A stretch of DNA of 64,000 bases from positions 931,858,003 to 931,922,002 of the forward strand of contig NC_056743.1 in assembly GCF_019279795.1 (NCBI RefSeq), read 5' to 3'. This document shows, piece after piece, positions 58,271 through 64,000 of the stretch (positions are counted from its first letter, which is position 1; each line of letters opens with the position of its first letter). The position numbers were made by a program, and so were the translations under genes. Below the pieces are notes generated by a model. The model was not told where the DNA came from. It ran no database searches and worked only from the letters and a program-made list of their open reading frames with translations. This DNA is from Protopterus annectens. Its lineage: Eukaryota; Chordata; Ceratodontiformes; Protopteridae.

Positions 58271-58859
58271 CTTTTTTTTTGCTTTTTATCTAATTTTAGT
58301 TTTTGTTTTTACATATTTGTGACTTGTGGTTGTGATATTATTAAGGATAATAACCAGGTTTAATCGGCTTTTTTATCTAGTGGGATGTTTCTTGTATTGC
58401 ACCACATGAGAATTTTCCAGACATTCACAAAATGCAGCGGCAAGAACATGTCATCGCTTATTTGTTCAGTTTGATTTTTTTTACTTAGATTTGTTGCTGA
58501 TTTTTTTCAAAAATGTAAGTAAATAAATAAAAAAACTAAATTAAAAAAAAATTGTACTCTTTAATTTGAGCAAAGGTACACGAATGGAGCCATTCATCTG
58601 TTGGAGGCCATCTTGGAAACCAAAGTAACCTATTATTTTTAAAGAGCTGTTTTTCAGTTCCTGCCTTTCTTCACCTTCCATCCTTCCCTACCTTTGCTTG
58701 CAAACTTGGCTTATTGGTGATGTTGCTGTCTGTAGTTTATAAGGTTACCTTCTCTTCAGGCTACAAAAAGCTCATTCGATTTATGGCCCCATTTGAGGGA
58801 AACTGTATCTAATAAAAGGCAGTACCCAATAAAAAAGTGGCAATTATTTTCATTCTAAA

Positions 58860-60123
58860 TTACTTTATGACTTCAGTGGTTATGAGAAAAAAAGTGTTTA
58901 TATGCAACTTCCTGTGTATGTTTTCATTAATAAGCCTTCACATGTGATAGGCAAAATGATGTTTTAAATAGAGTTGCTGGCTACTGAGACTTGTCTGCAT
59001 ATATCAACTGGACACAAGCTGATTTAAGTATATTTTCTGCACTTATTTAAGATTTGAGTGAGTAAATATTGTTTGTCTTGGATTCAGTAAATATTGTGTC
59101 TCTGAATCTCTGCAGTTAGTTCTCCACCCCCTCCCTGTTTCTTGTTGTGGTATTAATCTTGGTGGCTTTGGAATTGCCTGCCCCTGCTGTAAATCTCTTT
59201 TTGCACACTCCTCCTGGACCCATCTCATTCGCTCACTCAACTGAGTACAGTGAGATCATATTTTGATTTTGGATTCTCTTACCAGTCCCATCTCCTCTGC
59301 GGTGTACAGAGAGAGCACTTGGGAAGGGCATTCCCCTCTAGTATCTTAATCTGCTCTATTTCCTCCATCTCAAAAAAAAAAAAATGTGCACTTCATCTGC
59401 CTTACTGTATTTGTGTTTCTTCCTACTTTATTACCTTATTTTGCTTTTGCCTCTTTTAAAAGTACTCCATTAAATTTATTCTGCTGCCTTTATTACTGCT
59501 TGTTAGTAGCCTGATTAAATTATAACTGTTATTCTAAGGCCCTTGGTTTAAATACTTGGGCTTCAAGCCAGTCGTTTTACATTAAGAAGGTTTGTGGTCT
59601 GCACTGTTGTGGCAGGACAGGTAGCGTACATCCTTCTAAGTTGGGAACTGCTGATTGAAGGCTCAGTGTCTGCTTTCTAAAAGTGTATTAGTTCTAGGTT
59701 AAGGACTTGGACTTCAGGCCAGTTATTTTACATTAAGAAGGTTTGTGGTCTGCATTCTTCTGGGAGGAGAGGCTAGATTCTGCCCTTCTGAGCTGGGAAT
59801 TTCTGATTAAAGGCTTATTGCGCATGCTTACTTGAACTGTTTCTTTCTGAAATCGGTACGCCTTGTTTGCTGTAGCATAGACTAGATTCAGGCCGGCTGG
59901 ATCTAGCTTTGTTTGTATGAATTGCGCACTGACCCAGGCCGTCTTTTTTGGAGAAGGTTTCTCTGTACCCTAGTGGCAGGACTGTGCAGTTAGAACTTGT
60001 CTGATTTGAAGACTGCTGGAACAGGGCTCAGTTTTAAGCTTTTTAACTGGTTAATTGGGTAAAGTGTTGTTTTGATTGTATCTGCTCTATTTTCTGGAAA
60101 AAAAAATATATATATATATATAT

Positions 60124-60183
<60 letters not shown>

Positions 60184-61760
60184 GTTTATCGCCTTTCTAA
60201 ACTAGTATAGTCCAGTTTTCATGTTATTGCTGAATCCAGGGATGTGTTACAAGTTTCTGTGTTGCCATACCTTACTTGGATAGAAGGAAGTTTCTCTGCT
60301 CACCTGTGAGGGGAGCTTTGAGCAGGCTATCTGTCCCTGGAGAAGTGGTTTCAACCCAGAAGTTAGTAGTTTATTGGCCTTTTTGGGCTAATTTTGATTG
60401 TATCTACTCTATTTTCTGAAAAAAAATTATATACTTGTTTCCCATCTTTCTGAACTAGTATAGTCCAGTTTTCAGGTTATTGCTGAATTCAGGGCTGTGT
60501 TACAAGTTTCTGTGTTGCCATTACATTACTTGGATAGAATGAAGTTTCTCTGCTCACCTGTGAGAGAGGGGAGCTTTGTGCAGCCTATCTGTCCGTGGAG
60601 GAGTGGTTTCAGCCCAGAAGTTAGTAGTTTATTGGCCATTTTGGGCTAATTTCTATCTCTTTCACTTCCCTGCTATAAAAACCTCATTTGCACAGTTTTT
60701 ACGCTTGTATTCTGCTCAGCAAGTGCCTTCCAGGTGTTCTGCAGAGTCTACAGCAGCAGAGAGACAAAAGAGTGACTTTGGAGTGATTTCTTGCTGTCTT
60801 AACTAATTCCGCCTAAAATGCCAGTTTTTTTTTTTTTTAGTGAATCTGTGATTTAAAAAGTTTGTTATTGTATACAACTCCGCACAGCTCCTCGTGGTGT
60901 CCTGCAGAGTGATACAGGCAACAGAGAGACCCAAGAGAGACTTTTCCAGATTTAAGTATTTTTTTCTCAGTTGTTTTGCTCTGACTGCCTTTTCCCGCAT
61001 AAAAAGCGAATTTCTAACTGATCTGTGCTTTAAAAAGTTTAAATTGCATTTGCCTTCTGCTTTTTACAGTTGTTTTATATCAATTTAAGTTGTTTTTGTA
61101 CCGTATAATTGTTGTAGGCTACACACTAAAGTGGGCTAGCCTGTTTATAGCATTTACAGTGTTTTGTGTGTGTTTTTCTGCTGTTTCCTGAAAAAAACAA
61201 AAAAAAAAAATTCTCTTTTCCCGCCTTTGCTGAACTAGATTAGTCCAGATTTCAGGTTTTGCTGAATTCCGGACTGTGGTACAGTTTCCTGTGTTGCCCA
61301 TATCCTTACTTGGATAGGAGGAAGCTTCTCTGTTCACCAGTGAGTGTGGGGAGCTTTGAGCAGCCTATATCTGTCGCTGGAGGAGTGGTCTCAGCCCTGA
61401 ATCTAGTACCTTATTGGCTGCTCTGGGTCAATTCCTATCTCTTTCAGTTTCCCTGCTTTAGAACCCGCATTTGTGCGGTTTTGCACGATTTTGCACATAG
61501 CACAGCATCGGGCAGCGCCGCTTAAATGGGTTTAAACTATTCCCGGCTCCACAAAGTCTGCTCTTCACTTTTTCCCTTAGAACTGTTCTAAATCTCAAAG
61601 TAAGCACTCTATTTTCATTCTAAAGCCCTGCAGTTGCTCGTATAAGTAATCTTAAGCACTAATAAACTAAAGCACTACACCCTCTTATACTCCCTTTAAA
61701 CTTGGCTCCCTATTGGTCCTTTTTGGTCAGTTAAAAAGTAGTTCCTTATACTATTCTGGC
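58860..61760 (+). repeat. CR1 copy H 5' untranslated region with internal repeats
   Basis: 59120-59290 corresponds to 20990-21150 of copy I in reverse complement (shared CTCACTCAACTGAGT, CAGTGAGATCATATT). 59540-59930 holds two repeats of about 160 bp (TTTTACATTAAGAAGGTTTG twice). ACTAGTATAGTCCAG-type blocks of about 250 bp start near 60201, 60454 and 61234 (with AACTAGATTAGTCCAG). A pair of shorter repeats around GTCCTGCAGAGT lies near 60733 and 60896. TATAAAAACC at about 60674 could be a TATA box. A TA array sits at 60108-60178. No coding. Confidence 0.7.
60108..60178 (+). repeat. (TA)n microsatellite in the CR1 5' region
   Basis: TA repeats interrupted once by GTG near 60125. Confidence 0.94.
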
Positions 61761-62737
61761 ATGTCCAAAAGTCCGTTTCAGGTTTACTCTCCAGTCCAGC
61801 TGGTGAATCTGGGAATTTTGAGGCAATGTTACAACTGCCTTATGTACACAGACCACCCTCTCCTCCTCCCAACAAGCTCAAATATATGTGAGAGATGCAA
61901 CTATATAGCCAAACTGGAGGCTGAGCTCTCTCAACCCAATACTGGCACAGTCAGTCAGGAGGAGAAGGTAACCACACACACCACAAATCCAGTCTTCACA
62001 TAGACCTATCGCAACAGAAAACCAAACACATAAACACACAAAAACGTACTCAGAGGCTTTAAATAAAAATCTGCCCAAGCAGCAGAGACCTCCAAAGCAG
62101 ACATCCAAGCAACCGCTACCCCGCAACAATACCCACGTATCACATAGTTCACAAAGTCAGTGTGCCACACAGTCACAGCCCTTAAGGCTAAACAACACAC
62201 CTAATACATTTGTAATAGGTGACACTATTGTCAGACACACTGACGTCCCACTCACCAGGCTGAACAAGGAGAAGGTCACTGTAAGCTGCCTGTCGGGTGA
62301 CAGGATCCACCACATAACACAAGCACTCAGGTCACTCCAAAGCAAGTACAAATATGACTCCGTCATTGTCCATGCTGGTGTGAATGACCTGAGACGTACC
62401 TCCCTGGACTACAAGAAAAGAGACATAGAGGAGCTCTCTGATCATGTAGCCCAGGCCGGTATGACCCTAACCTTGAGTAGCATCATACCCTCACCAAGAA
62501 TGATACCACAGTATAAAGACAAAATGATCAGTTTTAACAATTGGCTAAAGTATTGGTGTCATTCAAAGGGGATCCAGTGTCTGTCAGCCTGAGATGACAT
62601 GCTCGACCAGCCACGTTGCTTCGCTAGGGACGGTTTGCACCTGTCACCCCTGGGCTTTCAAATACTGGCTAAGGCTCTTGCCACCCCCATAGTGCCTTTT
62701 TTAGGCAAGGCTCAAAAGACAAACCCACCTCCATAGA
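61761..62737 (+). pseudogene. CR1 ORF1 of copy H (zinc-finger-like + SGNH esterase)
   Basis: Start ATGTCCAAAAGTCC at 61761. The N-terminus holds C-Y-N-C and C-E-R-C (Cys pairs about 20 residues apart), then K-L-E-A-E-L. A stop at about 62001 and frame loss follow in the Gln/Pro-rich linker. The esterase domain returns near 62180: I-G-D-T (the usual nucleophile Ser is Thr here, near 62221), H-A-G-V-N-D near 62370 with intact Asn, a stop after C-L-S-A near 62590, and D-G-L-H near 62630. It ends at P-P-P-stop, 28 bases before ORF2. It is close to the copy I protein but keeps the block I region that copy I has deleted. Confidence 0.82.
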
Positions 62738-62765
62738 CAACACAAAGAAAAAGAAACTAAGGGTA

Positions 62766-64000
62766 ATGCTGCTCAACGCCAGAAGTCTAAACCTCAAGAT
62801 GCACGCACTCGAGGCTCTCCTCAATATGGAGAATATCGATATCTGTGCAGTAACAGAAACCTGGTTCAAGGCTCCCGAGAGCACCACAGCACTACCAGGT
62901 TATACCTCATACCATGCTTTTCGGCCCCAAAACTCGGACCGAACCACAAAAGGAGGGGGAGTATTCATATTCATCAAAGATACCCACACCTCCAGGTTAA
63001 TGGCACTGCATGAAGCATCGGAGACCATCCATGTGCAACTAACAGTGGGTAAAACTGCCTTTCAGTTTGTAGCCTGCTACAGATCACCCTCCCAAACTCA
63101 GGAACCCCACTCGGCTTTCCTGAGAACACTGGAGAATATGAAGGTCTCTCCAAACACCATTATATTGGGTGACTTCAACTACCCAAACATAGACTGGGAG
63201 CACTACTCAAAGCCCCAACACCCTAACCCAATGGTTCCTAGAATTTATAAACTCAGATGCTATGGAACAACTGGTCACCACTCCCACAAGAGGGGAAAAC
63301 CTATTGGACCTGATCATCACCAACATGGGGGCTCTATGTTCCATACCAGAGGTATACCCCTCATTGGTAAGATCTGATCATAAATTAATCTCACTGGACA
63401 TCCATATCCCGTCCCCACCCCCAGCCAAGGAAACCACGGTGAAGAACTTCTCAAAAGCAAACTTCACACTTCTTAAAACCGAGGTGGAATCCTTCAAAGC
63501 CCCCGGGCCAGTGGAAAATATGGCCCAAACCGCAGAATCCTTTACAAACGCTTTCTATGGACACCTACAGGAATACATGGATCGTGCTATCCCAAATAAA
63601 ACCAAGACTCATTCCTCCAAAGGAAGGAGACCTGTCTGGTGGACACCAGCCATAAATAAGCTATAGGAGGAAGCTACTACATGATAGAGCAAAATCCCAA
63701 AAAGGGAGGGCATCTCTGATCAGTACTAGCAAGAAACTACGGTCCCTCATAAAATCATCTAAGGCCAGCTTTGAAAGAAAAATTGCACAAGATGCTAAAG
63801 ATAATCACAAGGCCTTCTTTAGTTATGTGAGGAACCTGGGTGGCAACTCCCAGATATGCTCTCAGTTAGTTCAAAATGACAAAAAATACACAACCCACAG
63901 ACATTGCCAACATCCTGGCAGACAGGTTCAGTGCAAATCCCCCCCCCCCCCCAAAAGAGCAAATGTCTATCCCAACAGAGTGTAGCCTCCCTGATATCAC
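62766..64000 (+). pseudogene. CR1 ORF2 of copy H, N-terminal part
   Basis: Start M-L-L-N-A-R-S-L at 62766. The endonuclease is open to about 63230: E-T-W-F, G-G-G-V-F-I-F-I-K (Ser to Phe compared with other copies), C-Y-R-S-P-S (usual Pro replaced by Ser), L-G-D-F-N-Y-P near 63165. A frame shift near 63215 is followed by an open stretch through R-S-D-H-K-L near 63370 to 63666, then stops in the linker. The reverse transcriptase lies beyond the window end. Confidence 0.85.

Larger units (their letters stand above)
54935..58625 (-). mobile_element. L1/Tx1-clade LINE, minus strand, decayed
   Basis: Read right to left: a possible 5' start near 58625 (CAAGATGGCCTCCAAC), ORF1 remnant 58270-57564, an unrelated-looking 530-bp stretch, ORF2 remnants 57020-55081, then a short 3' part to the CR1 tail at 54930. 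The layout is that of an L1, but every segment has stops. The direction is opposite to the L1 at 12600-15648. Confidence 0.65.
58860..64000 (+). mobile_element. CR1 LINE (copy H) with long modular 5' region, runs off the window
   Basis: Plus-strand CR1, about 5.1 kb in the window. The 5' region (about 58860-61760) matches the 5' region of copy I in parts and adds its own repeated blocks. ORF1 runs 61761-62737. ORF2 starts at 62766 and is cut by the window end in its linker region. Coding similarity to copies I and D is very high. The left limit is uncertain, since it is set by faint similarity to the 271-bp monomers of copy I. Confidence 0.85.

Overview
The window is vertebrate-type intergenic DNA made almost entirely of transposable elements and simple repeats. 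I could not support any intact host gene, tRNA or rRNA gene. The mix is CR1 LINEs with an 8-base 3' tail repeat, L1/Tx1-type LINEs, a Penelope-like element, a fossil Ty3/Gypsy LTR element, tRNA-derived SINEs of a fish type, Tc1/mariner remnants and small foldback elements. It suggests a repeat-rich, non-mammalian aquatic vertebrate, such as an early-branching ray-finned fish or a lungfish. The species cannot be fixed from the sequence alone. A run of exactly 500 N (23501-24000) is an assembly gap.

Layout from the left. 1-640: the 3' end of an unassigned LINE. About 1135-3990: a decayed Penelope-like element (reverse transcriptase, then GIY-YIG-like endonuclease) split by two SINEs, each with its own target-site duplication, and followed by a possible worn hammerhead ribozyme. 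About 4045-11735: an old CR1 copy that received a 291-bp palindromic transposon (4651-4941) and then a 6.3-kb LTR element (5377-11637, 5-bp duplication GATAG). About 12600-15648: an L1-type LINE cut off by a minus-strand CR1 (15648-23500). That CR1 has ORF1, ORF2 and a very long 5' region ending in a 271-bp tandem array that runs into the gap. 24001-27662: a plus-strand CR1 of another subfamily, head-to-head with the first across the gap, abutting a third CR1 3' fragment. 31157-34137 and 35517-38301: two more plus-strand CR1 copies, the second very similar to the minus-strand copy. 38.3-44 kb: low-copy-looking DNA with a CpG-rich patch, a small TIR element carrying a nested insert with a hammerhead motif, Tc1 pieces and a badly eroded ~105-bp tandem repeat. 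43.99-48 kb: an ancient CR1 split by a SINE. 49.0-49.8 kb: two related foldback elements side by side. 51.3-54.9 kb: a cluster of CR1 pieces. 54.9-58.6 kb: a minus-strand L1. About 58.86 kb to the end: a CR1 with a modular repetitive 5' region, ORF1 and the first part of ORF2, running off the window.

Common biology: CR1 ORF1 has a Cys-pair zinc-finger-like N-terminus and an SGNH/GDSL esterase C-terminus. ORF2 has an apurinic-type endonuclease and a reverse transcriptase. All well-kept copies end in a stem-loop followed by copies of the 8-mer CCTATGAA. The most notable points are the tandem promoter-like monomers at the 5' end of CR1, base-pair covariation in the CR1 3' stem-loop, a hammerhead-ribozyme motif in a small Penelope-type insert, and the pair of foldback elements.
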